Origin: Phoenix dactylifera
Lineage: Eukaryota > Streptophyta > Magnoliopsida > Arecales > Arecaceae
Length of the DNA: 64,000 nucleotides
Assembly: GCF_009389715.1 (NCBI RefSeq)
Contig: NC_052393.1
Coordinates: forward strand, 2,170,001-2,234,000
Direction: 5' to 3'
Part shown: positions 34,606 through 48,454 of the stretch, one piece after another
How positions within the stretch are numbered: position 1 is the stretch's first letter
Layout: the number at the start of each line of letters is the position of its first letter
Position numbers and translations under genes: made by a program
Notes under the pieces: generated by a model
Database searches by the model: none
Told to the model about the DNA's origin: nothing
The model's input: only the letters and a program-made list of their open reading frames with translations

Positions 34606-36400
34606 TTAAGGTTAAGGTATCCTAGGGTTTAGGTTCAGGTGAGTGTGAGTGGGGAATTATGATAGGAAAACTATCATAGTCTTGGTTTATAATCACTTGA
34701 GATTGTAACAGGAATGATATTATAATCTAAGGTTTAAAACCACTAAGGACTGTGGCCTTAGTGGCATTTGAGTTTGAGGTTTAAGATCATTGGGGATAGT
34801 GACAAAATTAGAATCTGAGCATATGTTTAAGATCACTAAGGATTGTGACAGAAATATATCATAGCTTAAGGTTATGTTCACTTGGGACATGACAATAAAA
34901 TTCAGTGCTTAAGGTGTAAGATCACTGGGCATTATGATAAAATGTACGCATCGGGTTTGGTTTTTGATGAGTGTGGAAGGAAAGTATAAATTGTCTTTGA
35001 TCATGATAAGAGGGGTTTGACCTAAGATAAGTGTAGGAAGGTCAACAATGGCATATCGGTTATACCATGCTCATATATTATTTAAATGACTTGAAAGTTC
35101 AAACTTGATATAGATTTTGATGTGATTGTACTTTTGATTTTGCTACTAATTATTAGAGTGAGATTTGTACGTAGATCTTCCATAGTATTGGAGTGAGCTA
35201 AGAAGATTTCATAATATTGAAAGGAATGTTCTTTGAAGTTGAATATGTATGTAGATTATATCTGCTATTGGCATGTTGGATATTGCAAATAGGTCTATTT
35301 TCTATTGATGTATTTGATTATTTTGAGGCCATAGAGTATGCATATTGACGGGGGAATTCTAATTATTTGAATTCTCATGTTCGGATTGGGCTACTGGATT
35401 TTACTTATAATTGTAGAAGACTATTTGATGTGTTAAATTTAAAACTCAAGCCTAGGTTTAAGATTTGAGCAGGGATCTTTTGTCATTATTGATGAAGCCA
35501 CTAATAAATGTCACATTGAGTAGAGACTTCGGTCATGAGATGCTTATATGAATTATCATATATAGCATTGCTGATGGATGTTGAGAATCTTGGTGAAGAA
35601 AGATCTGGAGATCGATAGAGTTAATTTCTAATCATAGTGTATTGGCTTAATGACCTCTAATCCATTGAATTTGAAGTAAATCTTTTTGGAAAGAAGATCA
35701 AAGTAGATTGTCTAATCGAATTGCGGAGGAAATCCAAGGTTAATTTATTTTAAATTAAACCTAGATATTTTGGATTCTTAAATGGTTGTGAAGGTCAAGT
35801 AGTGACTTTAAACATGATTAATGGCTTGAGTGCTAGTTATGGTTAGTGTACTCTACATAAATTGAGGAGAGAGAGATCTGGAGTTTCTGCTCAATTAAAG
35901 TTTTGAAATTTGGATTTTCTTACTCCTAGTGCAAAGCGATATTTCGGTCATAAATCATTTAGAGGCTTTAGAGTATTTAATGGATTAAATCAGAGTACGC
36001 AGCGGAAGTGTAGTGGTTTGAGTTATTTTGAAACTGGTTAAGGACATTAATATTTGATCTAAAAGGTATTATGATGGAACACTTGAGTTAGTTTCTAGTA
36101 GAGGAGAATGTTGTTGATTTTACGAATGATCTAGAGATAGCTATGTAATTTTCACCGGTGGGTTCTTCTATTGTTGACAACTTTTGGAAGAATCATGGGC
36201 GTTAACGGTTGATGATTCCTTGATTGGTCTTAGACTTGGAATATTTTAACATGGATCTTCTATTTGTTGGGATGATGTGGGCGAGAGAAAATTATTAGGC
36301 CCAGAGATAGTGCAACAGACCATAGATAAGGTGCAAGTGATCAGAAAATAACTTCGTACAGCATAAAGTGTTAAAAGAGTTATGTTGATAATAGAAGGAG
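34606..36400 (+). other. Non-coding interior of the Tekay-like element
   Basis: AT-rich with no long open frame. Between about 34660 and 34950 a loosely repeated phrase, TTTAAGATCACTAAGGATTG followed by a TGACA-type word, recurs several times with much divergence. From about 36295 the text begins to match the region just before the integrase C-terminus, with stops. Confidence 0.6.
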
Positions 36401-36850
36401 AGAACTGAAATTTTAAATTGGAGAATCATGTTTTCTTGAGAGTGTCACCCACTAAAAGAGTGATGAGATTTGAGGTTCATGGTAAATTGGGCTCTAAGTA
36501 TGTTAGTCCGTTTGAGATTTTGAACAAGGTTGGAGATGTGGCATATCGACTGGCTTTATCACCGGCTTTATCCAGTGTGCACAATATTTTTCATGTGTCA
36601 ATGTTGAAGAAATACATCCCAGATCCGAGTAATGTGATAGCATATGAGCCATTACATCTTCATGAGGATTTGACCTATGAGGAGTTCCCCATATGAATTG
36701 TGGACAGAAAAGATTAGGTACTACGATATCAAACCATTTCTTTTGTGAAGGTGCAATAAAACAATCATACGGAAAGAGAGGCTACCTGAGAGCTCGAAAA
36801 AGAGATGAAGGTCAAGCATCCACAACTATTTGAAACCTCAGGTATGCTAA
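36401..36850 (+). pseudogene. Integrase C-terminal remnant of the Tekay-like element
   Basis: An open stretch (36418-36696) reads VFLRVSPTKRVMRFEVHGKL, then YVSPFEILNKVGDVAYRLAL and HNIFHVSMLKKYIPDPSNV. This is the well-known C-terminal region of Ty3/gypsy chromovirus integrases (GPFEIL.. and ..VHNVFHVSMLRKY). Downstream, broken chromodomain-like text continues to about 36850 with stops. It is a fossil: the catalytic core and everything upstream are missing. Confidence 0.88.
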
Positions 36851-36885
36851 TTTCGAGGACGAAATTTTCTTTTAGGGGGTGAAAA

Positions 36886-38937
36886 TGTGAGGGCCCACAT
36901 TTTATTGGGCTTAGGACACCAGCCCGACCCATGAGAAAAGGGGAGGGAGACTCCCGAGTGGGTCTTCTCCCTCCCCTGTTTCCATCTATTCCTCCTCCCC
37001 AAATCCACCGAAAGGACAAAAAAAAAAAGAAAAAGAAAAAGGGGATCAAATCCTACCTAAAGTGAGCCTATTTCTTGCCTATAAAGGAACCCTTCCCCTC
37101 TTCCTTGGCTTCAATCGTGAGAGCCCTTCCATAGGAGGATTGACTGCCAAGCATTCCGTGAGAGGAGATCGGAGTATTCGCTGCCAATCTCGCCGGAGGA
37201 ACTCGCCGGAGGCAAGGTAAGCACCGTCTTCTCCTTCTTCTTTGTCTTTGGGCCATTATTTCTTTGGGAATATGGCCGGTAAGCCGCCGGATTGATGGGG
37301 AAACCGAACCTATGTTCGGTCTTCTTCCTCCTTCCATTCGGCCGGCCGTCGCTGGGCCGCCGGCACCACCACGGGCCGACGACCATGGGGCGCTGCCGGC
37401 CATGGGCTGCCCGGTGCCAAGCACCGTCTCCCTTTCCGTCGGGAAGAAGGAAGAAGAGAGAAAGAGAAAGGGAGTTTTCTTCCCCTTTCTCTTATTAATC
37501 TTCTCTCTCTTCTCTCAAAGCTTTCCCACTTCATGTTTTCTCTCTCTACACTTGGATCCAGGAAGATCATTGCTTTGAGGACTCTAGATAGTCCTGGGAT
37601 GCTAGATTTTAGAGTATTGTTTAGAGGATCAAATAGGGGTCCTGGATTGTTATATATCTTTGACAAATTTTAATTATGACTTGGTTCTGTAGGGAAAAAA
37701 ATCTGTTGGACGAGAGGACGCTAAGCGGGATCCTGCGCATCCCGGTTCATAGATCGCCATGAGGGCGGGTGATTAGTTTGTCTGAGTTTTCAATAAAAAG
37801 TAAGGATCCTTGTACGCCAATCCTGCATGATATAATATTTTTATGCTTAGATATGTATGATATGCTATGATCCAGACAAATCAAAAATAGTTTTATATTA
37901 AATTATATTTTGATCGTGTTGGCTTGTGATTGGTAGTATGATGGATGCATGCATGTGTATAACTTATACCTGCATAATTGAATTTATGGATGTGGTGGTA
38001 TGGACTAACCATGTTATATTGATTGCCCTATCACGGGCCGGAAACGTGACCATGGTTAGTCTAGGCCGGAAATAAAGTGGAAAAAGGGAATGGATGTTGT
38101 TTGTGAATTGATTAAATGAACAGGGATTTTAGGCTTATCTCGTTATTATTGATTGCCCCATCACAGGCTGGAAATGTGATATTATCGATTGCCCCGTCAC
38201 AGGCTGGAAATGTGATACCATCGATTGCCCCGTTACAGGCTGGAAATGTGATACCATCGATTGCCCCGTCACAGGCCGAAAATGTGATACTATCTATTGC
38301 CCCGTCACGGGCCGGAAACGTGACTGGGATGTAGCCCAAAGTCGGAAAGATAATTGATCCGGATCAAGTTAATATAGAATGGAAAGAAAAAGCATTGAAA
38401 ACATTAATGAAGATTTATGAGCTATCGTATGCTATATCATTCTTGCGTGGTTGGACTTTCATTGATATTTGACGTACATACTTATATTGATTATTTGAGC
38501 CTTTTGATAGCCGGTTTATGATTTCATGAAATGTGCATCGATTTGTCGTGGCTTTCAAATTCATATTATTATTGTGTTGGTATGGATGTGTAGGGATTCT
38601 TACTGGGCTGTAAAGCTCACCCCCTTTTCTTCTTTTTCTTTACCAGAGTTGCAGGATGCATAGTTTTGGATGGGAAGGGCGCAGAGTGCGAGCACCAGAG
38701 TCATTAGTTAGTTAATTGTTTATCCTTCTTTGATGTCGATGAACATTTGAAGAGCTCGTAATTGAACTAATTTGTTTATTTGGACATGTCGGATTTGTCT
38801 ATTTGAATTTCTAAATTAGTTGTGGATTTATTAGAATTTTTGTTAATCATAGGCCTTGCATGATCTTTAGGGCACTGCTCTAGGGCTCATGCGGCCGGTC
38901 GCGTACCGGACCCGGGTGCTGGGTTCGGGGCGTGACA
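36886..38937 (+). repeat. 3' LTR of the Tekay-like element
   Basis: 2,052 bp, from TGTGAGGG to CGTGACA, without the organellar insertion of its partner. It is preceded by the purine-rich tract and followed by the target duplication TCTCC. The 36-bp minisatellite recurs at about 38022-38332. Confidence 0.95.
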
Positions 38938-38942
38938 TCTCC

Positions 38943-40293
38943 TAACAGCAATGTCATCAGATTTTTATCCCCAAATTTCATATAACAAAATATTTGACCA
39001 TGCCAAATGCCATAGCTGCTCGCCCACAACAAGATTATCAAACCCTAATCCTCTAGCTTTAGAGAGAGAGAGAGAGAGAACCTTGGAAAGGGTCAAGAGA
39101 TGGATGGAGAGAAAGGCGGGGTCCGACAGTAGAGCGAATGAGGGCGGAGAACTGATCCGGGGTTTGAGTTTTTGCCATGTGTTGAATGTATATTTTTATA
39201 AATAATTTTTTTTGCATGTTTATCTAATAATGGTATTTTTGTCATTTTAATTCTAAACTGCTAATTTTTTATCGGCGTTAGAGAGCATGGATACATACGT
39301 AAAAAAAAAATAAGGATATACATATAAAATAAGTATTTGATGAGAATATGCATGCAAATATCAATGTTAGGAAGGTATTTATGCAAATTTTAATATTTAA
39401 ATTATGTATGCAAAAAATTTTATGAAATAATATTAATATCATTTGCTTCCATTGCATTATATAGATATAGGCATTCATGCATTAGAAAGCTGTGATTTGC
39501 CTGCTAATAAAGTCTCATACGTAACATAGAGATTTCTGGATTGAATTACAGATGCATTAAATATGTTAAAAATTTGCAAAATATTTGGATATTTGAATAT
39601 CAGAAAAAAGAGGCGAGAGAGAATAAACCATTAGAAGCAATACAGTCGTCTGCTACGGAGTATGGTGGGTCGGGCATTATAGAGCCGGGCAATAGGCTAC
39701 CCGGTCCCCCCCTACCACACTTGGCAATCCCCCATTGGCCCGAAAGACAGTGGCGCCCACCTTTGGACCAGCCACAAGTTGGCACGTCCTCGGATGCTGT
39801 GCTGGACTGACCGAACGGGCCGCGCCGGCACGTAGGCACCATTTAAGACAGCTGGATCGCAATATCCACAACCTTCCCCACTCTATCCAAACACCCAAAA
39901 CGTACCCCGAACTATAACTCCAGACGCACATAAATCTCAACTCCACGTGGCATATTTCTATTGGATGGTTAACGGTCTGCGTACACCCAGGTTAACTGTT
40001 ATTTAGAAGAGAAGGCGCCCCCCTCATCATGGCTCCTCCAACGGTCATATTCGCCAAGCTCAAAAAGTCCATCAGGACTTGGTGACCGTTTCGTCGTCCA
40101 CTTTTAAATCTTGATCTCTCTCCTATTCCTCCAAGGAAACTTCCGAAGCTTTCTTCCTCTCTTCTCCGATTCCTTCTCCCTTTCTCTTTAATCCGATCCT
40201 CCCTTTTCCTCCCATGAGGAAGCTCTAGAGGAGGCACCTTGGCTCTCTTCAAACCGATTCAAATAGAGGGCAAAGGGGTTGGTTTCCTTGCTT
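38943..40293. promoter_or_regulatory. Upstream region of the JASON-like gene
   Basis: The region contains a GA microsatellite (about 39063-39080), an AT-rich tract, a GC-rich patch at 39660-39850 of unknown nature, and a CT-rich leader (about 40110-40210) typical of plant 5' UTRs. No other gene was supported. Confidence 0.45.
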
Positions 40294-42023
40294 ATGGGGT
40301 GCTTTCTTGCCTGCTTTGGGGGTGCCAAGGATCGAAAGAGACGAAGACCAGGAAATAAAACGCTATCAGTAGATCGGGTAGGTTTGATTCAGAGCTTTAA
40401 CCACTTGTTTTCGCTTCATCTTATATAATCTCGATCCTTCATACTTACTATGCTCTTCTTAGGTATGCGAGAGTTACAAGCCTCTGCGACGGAGTCCTAC
40501 TCCGAAGCAACTCACACCGAGTCCTCCAAAGAAACCTGTCTCAGAAGCAGTGTTAGATTCAACTTCGGAGCTGAGGTATTTTTAATTCCTTGTTCATTTG
40601 AACCCTTCTTTTGAAATTTACTAATGTTTACACCTCATCGGTACTATTCTCGATTAATTTAAGGCTTTGGACTGTGAGACTTGCGGGCTTCTGGCTACCA
40701 CATTCTATATTCTTGCTAGTTTGTTACTTAATACCTCTATATTGCTTTGATCTTTTTGGCTCTTTCAGTTCGAGCTAGGATTCAGTATTTGTCTTCTATA
40801 TTTGCAGAGATAATTATGAACAGGGGAGCTTTAGCAGCAGCAAGAAGAAAGTAACATTTGATTTGAACGTAAGAACATATGCAGAGATCTTAGTCGATGA
40901 AGATCCAGGGCATTCATCGGAGGATAACAAAGAGGATGAAGCGACAGGAGAAGGAAGGAAGACTGAGGAAGGTGATGGTAAATCTATTCCAAAGTCGGGA
41001 GCTGCTTTCCCCTCAAAGCATAGGTATCAAAATTGCGGAAGTAGCGATGATGATGATGATGGTGATGATATTGGCTACGGTGATGAAGAAGAAGACTTCG
41101 AGGAGGAGGAGGATTATGAGGACTCTGATTTAGATGAGGAAGATGGTGCTGTCATCATAGAGGGAAATGAGGAAGAGTCTTATGATTCTTTTTTTTCGCT
41201 ACCGATGGAGAAAGAACATCAGTGTATTCAGGAAGTTAACAGTCCAAAACCCAAGAGCGTCTCTTCCCCTGATAGACAGCCATCCCTTTTGGCCATAGGT
41301 ACTGCACGCGACAGGAGCCAATATGTCCATTCTGTGCTGAATCCTGTAGAAAATCTCACTCAGTGGAAGGAAGTTAAGGTGCGCGCAGCTCCAATGAAGA
41401 ATCCGAAGAAGGAAAATATCAATTCAGTCATAGAGAACAAGATGACTTTCACTCCTGAGTCTACATTTAAGATCGAGAAGTTCGAAAAGCTTGCTAGTTC
41501 AAATCCAAGTCCTAATTGCCCTGCCAAACAGGATGTTGCAGTGGATGCTAGCCTGTCTAACTGGCTGGTCTCGTCGGATAATTCAACCAAGGAAGACCCC
41601 CAGAAAAGCAATTCTCATTTCTCCAACTCATCGGTCAGTCGAGAGGATCGACCTATTTTAGGTGCCTTAACTGTTGAAGATCTGAAACAATCATCAGTGA
41701 CATCGTCGCCGAGAAGGTCCCCGAGCAGGAGTCCTGATGAAATCCCCATTGTGGGTACTGTTGGTAGTTACTGGAGCTGTATAAACCAGAGAAGTGATTC
41801 AGGTTCTTCTTGTCAATCTGGTTCGGAGATCAAAGGGATTCCAAATACCACAAGCAAATACAAGGAGGTATGTCAAGTAGCAGAGAACATTAGTTTTAAA
41901 TATCACTGGCGAGTGCTAACCTTTTTTTTATATGTACTAATGCAGGACAAGAGAGTGAACTGGCACGCTACTCCTTTTGAGGTAAGGCTGGAAAGAGCTC
42001 TCAACAAAGGTGCTGCAGCTTAA
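40294..42023 (+). CDS. JASON-like protein with MGC N-terminus (444 aa)
   Basis: Exons: 40294-40377, 40463-40575, 40808-41867, 41946-42023; phases join to 444 residues. The N-terminus MGCFLACFGGAKDRKRRR has Gly2/Cys3, a candidate for myristoylation plus palmitoylation, followed by a basic patch. Then come KKKVTFDLNVRTYAE (about 78-92) and a very acidic segment (about 145-180, runs of Asp and Glu). A serine-rich middle follows, then PIVGTVGSYWS, and a C-terminal KRVNWHATPFEVRLERALNK box. Those two C-terminal motifs mark the plant family that includes JASON, which positions meiosis II spindles by regulating PS1 in Arabidopsis. I recall closer matches to the uncharacterised At1g04030 and At2g33400, so a meiotic role should not be assumed. 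The last intron (78 bases) is open in frame. Confidence 0.85.
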
Positions 42024-44260
<2,237 letters not shown>

Positions 44261-44698
44261 TATGAGGGCTTATGTGCATGTTTAGGTGTACGAGCTTTCT
44301 AATAATTGATATGGTAATCATTCTGTTTGGTATTGTTGATTGATGATTACTTATGATATAGTAGGTCCGAATTGTTACTGAGCTGGAAAAACTCATAGCC
44401 TTTCTTGCTTTTTTTTTTTTTTTCCGAGTCACGGAAGGCATGATTTCGATTGGAAGGGACTCAGAGTTCGCGTTGTTAGTAGTTAGTTAGCTAGATATCT
44501 TTTTTTTTTGCTGATATCGATGGATATTTGAAAATCTATAATTGATCTAGTTGATTATTTAATATTAGTAGTATCATTGGATCGATTTGATTATTATTGA
44601 TATTTTATTGATATTGTTCATTTTAGGCCTCGCTTCGCTTTAGGGATTATGTGGCTGCGTCATGCAGTCGACCCGGAAGACGGGTTTGGGGTGTGACA
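44261..44698 (+). mobile_element. Truncated, diverged 3' part of a Tekay-type LTR
   Basis: Matches to the preserved LTR at 34241-34590 occur in order. They are TTACTGAGCTGGAAAAACTC with a pyrimidine tract, GGAAGGGACTCAGAGTTCG, a GTTAGTTAG motif, ATATCGATGGATATTTGAAA, and the terminus GGGTTTGGGGTGTGACA at about 44682-44698. No primer-binding site follows, so it is a solo or 3' LTR remnant. The upstream part is missing or unrecognisable. Confidence 0.6.
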
Positions 44699-47600
44699 GA
44701 ATAATCCACAATGTTCGCTTCACCTAGGTGCTATTCTAGGGATACAACATAACTAGGGAAATCGAACCAGACCTAATATGTGCAGCACTAGCAAATGCCC
44801 GTCGAGGTGGAGGTGGCTGATGATGCAAAGTGGTCTGACCGTGAGCCTAACTAATTGGAGTTGAAAAACCACTCAAAAAAAAAAAAAAATCTTTTTTCTA
44901 CTACACATCTCTATGTAGCTAAAGCGTGCAATCGATGTGTGCAGAGACGATCATAACATTAGAACTGAACACTTAGAGTGACAAAAAATGAGATTAGATC
45001 GTTGCTAGTCCCCTTGGCTATGGGATCGCACTCCGTGTGAACCATAAAGCCCGTACGAATCTTCTCCTCCCCTGCTTAAAGAAAGAAGATTTTTATGGAT
45101 CGAGCGAGGGAATCATAGTGGAATGTCAGAGGTTGGTTGCATCCAGAAATAGGCGCCAAACTTCTATATGATTCTATCAACCTGATTGAATTTTGGGGTC
45201 TGAATGTCATTCCTCGATACAAAATCTCTATGATTTTGCTTATATTAATCACCGTGGTGCATAACTCAATTAGAAAAGAAAGATGTAATAACCCTTTCTA
45301 TATACGAAATTTTTGGCGTGTTGACGACAACGGAGGGGACGACGACGAGTTCGATAAGGAAACTTTGGCAACAGGGATAACATACTTTCAGATATGCGTC
45401 TGAGCTTCCTTGAGAAATGGATTCAGTTAGAAGTCCGTCATACTTTGAAGGTTTCTTCTACATTATGCATCTCTTGGGCTGCCCTTGGTACATGTGGCAG
45501 AGGAGGTCGTCGACAGGGAGGTGGTGGAGATGGCGAGGGGATAGCGGGGCTGGAGCTGCCAAAAGAGCAGCCGATAAAGAGCATTTCAGCATCGCTGCTT
45601 GCGAAGCGAGTGGCTCCGGAGGGGGAGGGCACGAGTGAGTTGCCAATGCCTCCGACAACAGGGAGGTGGAGCCGGGCTGACCTCAAAACAAATACTGAGG
45701 GTGCCGAGCGATACCTGCAGGTTTAATGGCAAAACAGAAGGTAATGTTGAAATTTATCACGAATAATATGTAGAGAAGAGCCTTTATTTTATATTCTATT
45801 AAAATCACTATATCAAACAGATCGGAATTTTAAAGCCTATCTCAATATCTTTCTAACAAGATTTTTGAGATCGCCATTACAGGTAGCTGGGACAAGCTTT
45901 TTGATGGTTAAGATAGATCACCAAAATATTGATTTAATAAATCACATTGATTTTTCAAGTCCTCAAAATAAAATGCTGCGCTGGCCATTTTAAGATCAGA
46001 AAAGAATGATAAATATGTTCTCCCTTACCATCCATTCGGTTCCATTCGTTACGGATGTAGCAAGAATGAAACATGACAAGAACTTTTGCCTGATCTGGGA
46101 GAAACATGTTGGAACACTTGCATTGTTATCCTTGCCAAAAAATCTTTTCCAAGTGGATAAGCATTATTTAACCATCAAACATGGATTGCTAGTGGCTAAA
46201 AAGCACCAGATTCTGGAAACCCAGGTAAGAATGATGCAAGTTACCTTTGAAGAAAGAGGACACTGCAAATTAAGGTAGAATAACGTACACAGCTAATTCA
46301 TACTTCATTCTCCGATTTTTACTGCCAAGGCATATTTCAAAAGATACTGTAATAATCATTTAAAATTAAGAGTTGAATGACGGGGCCAAAAGCTCATTTA
46401 AAATGAAGGCTAGTTTAGAGGTTTACTGACATCCACGCTAAAGACTATCATAAAGAGTTTTCTCTATAACTCGCAACTGACAATGAGGAAACAAACAGGT
46501 AGAATTGGGTAAGCAGCAGGAAGGAAATTAGTCCTAGAAATCCTAATCAACCAGTACGCACCAAAATCACAGTTGTTAACTTGTTATCATGCATCAACAG
46601 AAAATTTAAGGATTCTTGGTTCTACACCTGGTTGGAGGCAACTGACAGTAGTACCGTTAGGAGCCAGCTATTGGTTAAAGTGAAAATAGTGAAGTCGGAT
46701 AAAGAAAACTTCATATCTTAAAGACTGCCTTCGATTAAATGATTAAAAATTTTAATAACAAGAATGCAAGATAGTTATTAGCCTACCTGATTGCGACAAA
46801 ATGGCAATAGCATAAAGACAACACTAGCAGCAAAGAATCCCATTCTCTTAAATAACATCAACTTGCTTAGAGTTTCCTAAGAAGCTAGTCTAGATCAAAT
46901 TCCTTAGTGCGGATGAATGGTTCTACCCGGTCCTGATCAGGGTATACCAGAGGGTTGTACAACTATGATATTCAGCATGTACGACAAAACTTCCTACACA
47001 AATGCACACCATCAGTTTTCATTTAACCAACAGTGTATGCGTGCACGACCTGCATGCATAAGCATATACACCTCCTACCAATCACATTAACGCTAAATAG
47101 TATTTCATATATCAGTAAACTGATGCATATGAAAATCTACAAAGAATGACACAATAAATAGAGCCAAACCTCACCAGCCACCTCTCTTTTGCGAGTATGG
47201 ATGAAAACTGAAAAGTTTCATGGTTATCAAGCCTAATAAGACAAAGATTTGTTCAATCAAATTTTAATCAATTATTTCACAAGGCTCATTAACAATCCCT
47301 AAAATAATTTTTAAATAAATCCTATAGTATTAGCAACAAAAATGAATGAGGCTACCCAATAGGTGATGAAGGAGACGGGATCATTCACTTCAAAAAATCA
47401 CCTGCTGTGAAGTGCAAGCAACACCCTTCAGCAATTGGTTTAGTCAAGAGCCACTTTCAGTGTGATGAATAAAAACAAATTATCAGGTTTGGAAGCATCC
47501 TCCAGCGCTCAAGTAATCGCCAGACTATGCATAGAGGTTCCTCAGTGCTTTACAAGCTCACCCGATGAAAGGCTTCAATGTTGGTGGAGAAGATAGAACA

Positions 47601-48454
47601 AGAGCAGCGGCCCCTGTACAAAAGGGAAATACAGGAGGAAAGAAACGATTATGTTTTGTACTATGAATGGCAAATTTTCTAGCTCCTACTCCATCCTTAA
47701 AACTAGCCTTCATTACCCACTACATCTCTAATTCTCTATTTCATATCGCAGTGCTAAGAAGTTACGTATAAGAAGCCATGAAGGGAGTAGTCTACATCTT
47801 TATCACAAATATAGAGTAGCTACTGAAGGAAATATAAATCTGTAACCCTCTATCACATATTGATAAACTACTGAAGGCAGTTTACATCTCTACCATCCAT
47901 ACCAGAGAAGGTGCTGCATGATGTTTCAGTATTTATTTCTTATCATGTGCCAAAACTAAAATAGTTCTAAGAAGTGTCAAACAGAATCAAGAGAAATTGC
48001 CAAGATCCCTATCATCAGGTTCTTAGTATTAATAGCATTACCATTAACATAGTAAATAACTATGATCAAACCACGCAAGACAGCAATAGAAAGTCTAAGA
48101 TAAGCTACACTAGCTTTAAGACCAGAGGAAAACTAGGGCAATCAACTCCAGAAAACTGCTTTGAAAAAACACCTACATGCCGACAAATGTAATATAAGAA
48201 ACTTAAAAGCAAGCAGTAGTATGAGGCATATGCTACTCCTCATAACAGCTACTTATTATATACTAGAAAGATAGGGTACTACTAAAATACTGAGGATTTA
48301 AGCATTCCAACCCGTCCCAGAAAACTGCTTTCCTCAGCAACAGTCAGTCCTCCTAACAGGCAAGAAAACCAAGTGATGCAGGCCTCGTCACGAAATTCGA
48401 CAACCAATTCTTGAGGCTGAATTCCAAGGTGGAATTATGATCCCACCATCATGA
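44699..48454. other. Spacer between the LTR remnant and the RRM gene
   Basis: Mostly AT-rich. A GC-rich open patch at about 45480-45726 stands out but matches no family I know. The last 150 bases are the probable 3' UTR of the minus-strand RRM gene. Confidence 0.45.

Larger units (their letters stand above)
32017..38942 (+). mobile_element. Tekay/Del-like (Ty3/gypsy chromovirus) LTR retrotransposon, internally gutted
   Basis: The element spans 32022-38937 and is flanked by the 5-bp target duplication TCTCC (32017-32021 and 38938-38942). Both LTRs begin TGTGAGGGCCCACATT and end CGTGACA. A primer-binding site TGGTATCAGAGC (34594-34605), complementary to initiator tRNA-Met, lies three bases after the 5' LTR. 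A purine-rich tract, TTTTAGGGGGTGAAAA, precedes the 3' LTR. The interior (34591-36885) is only 2.3 kb. It lacks gag, protease, RT and RNase H and keeps only the end of integrase. By eye the LTRs differ at about 18-20 sites over 1.84 kb outside the insertion, roughly 1%, so the element moved recently, presumably with proteins supplied by a relative. Confidence 0.95.

Noticed and set aside
40863-42023. Single 386-residue exon for the JASON-like protein
   Set aside because: It lacks an ATG start, runs through the 78-base intron, and two upstream exons supply the conserved MGC N-terminus with matching phases.
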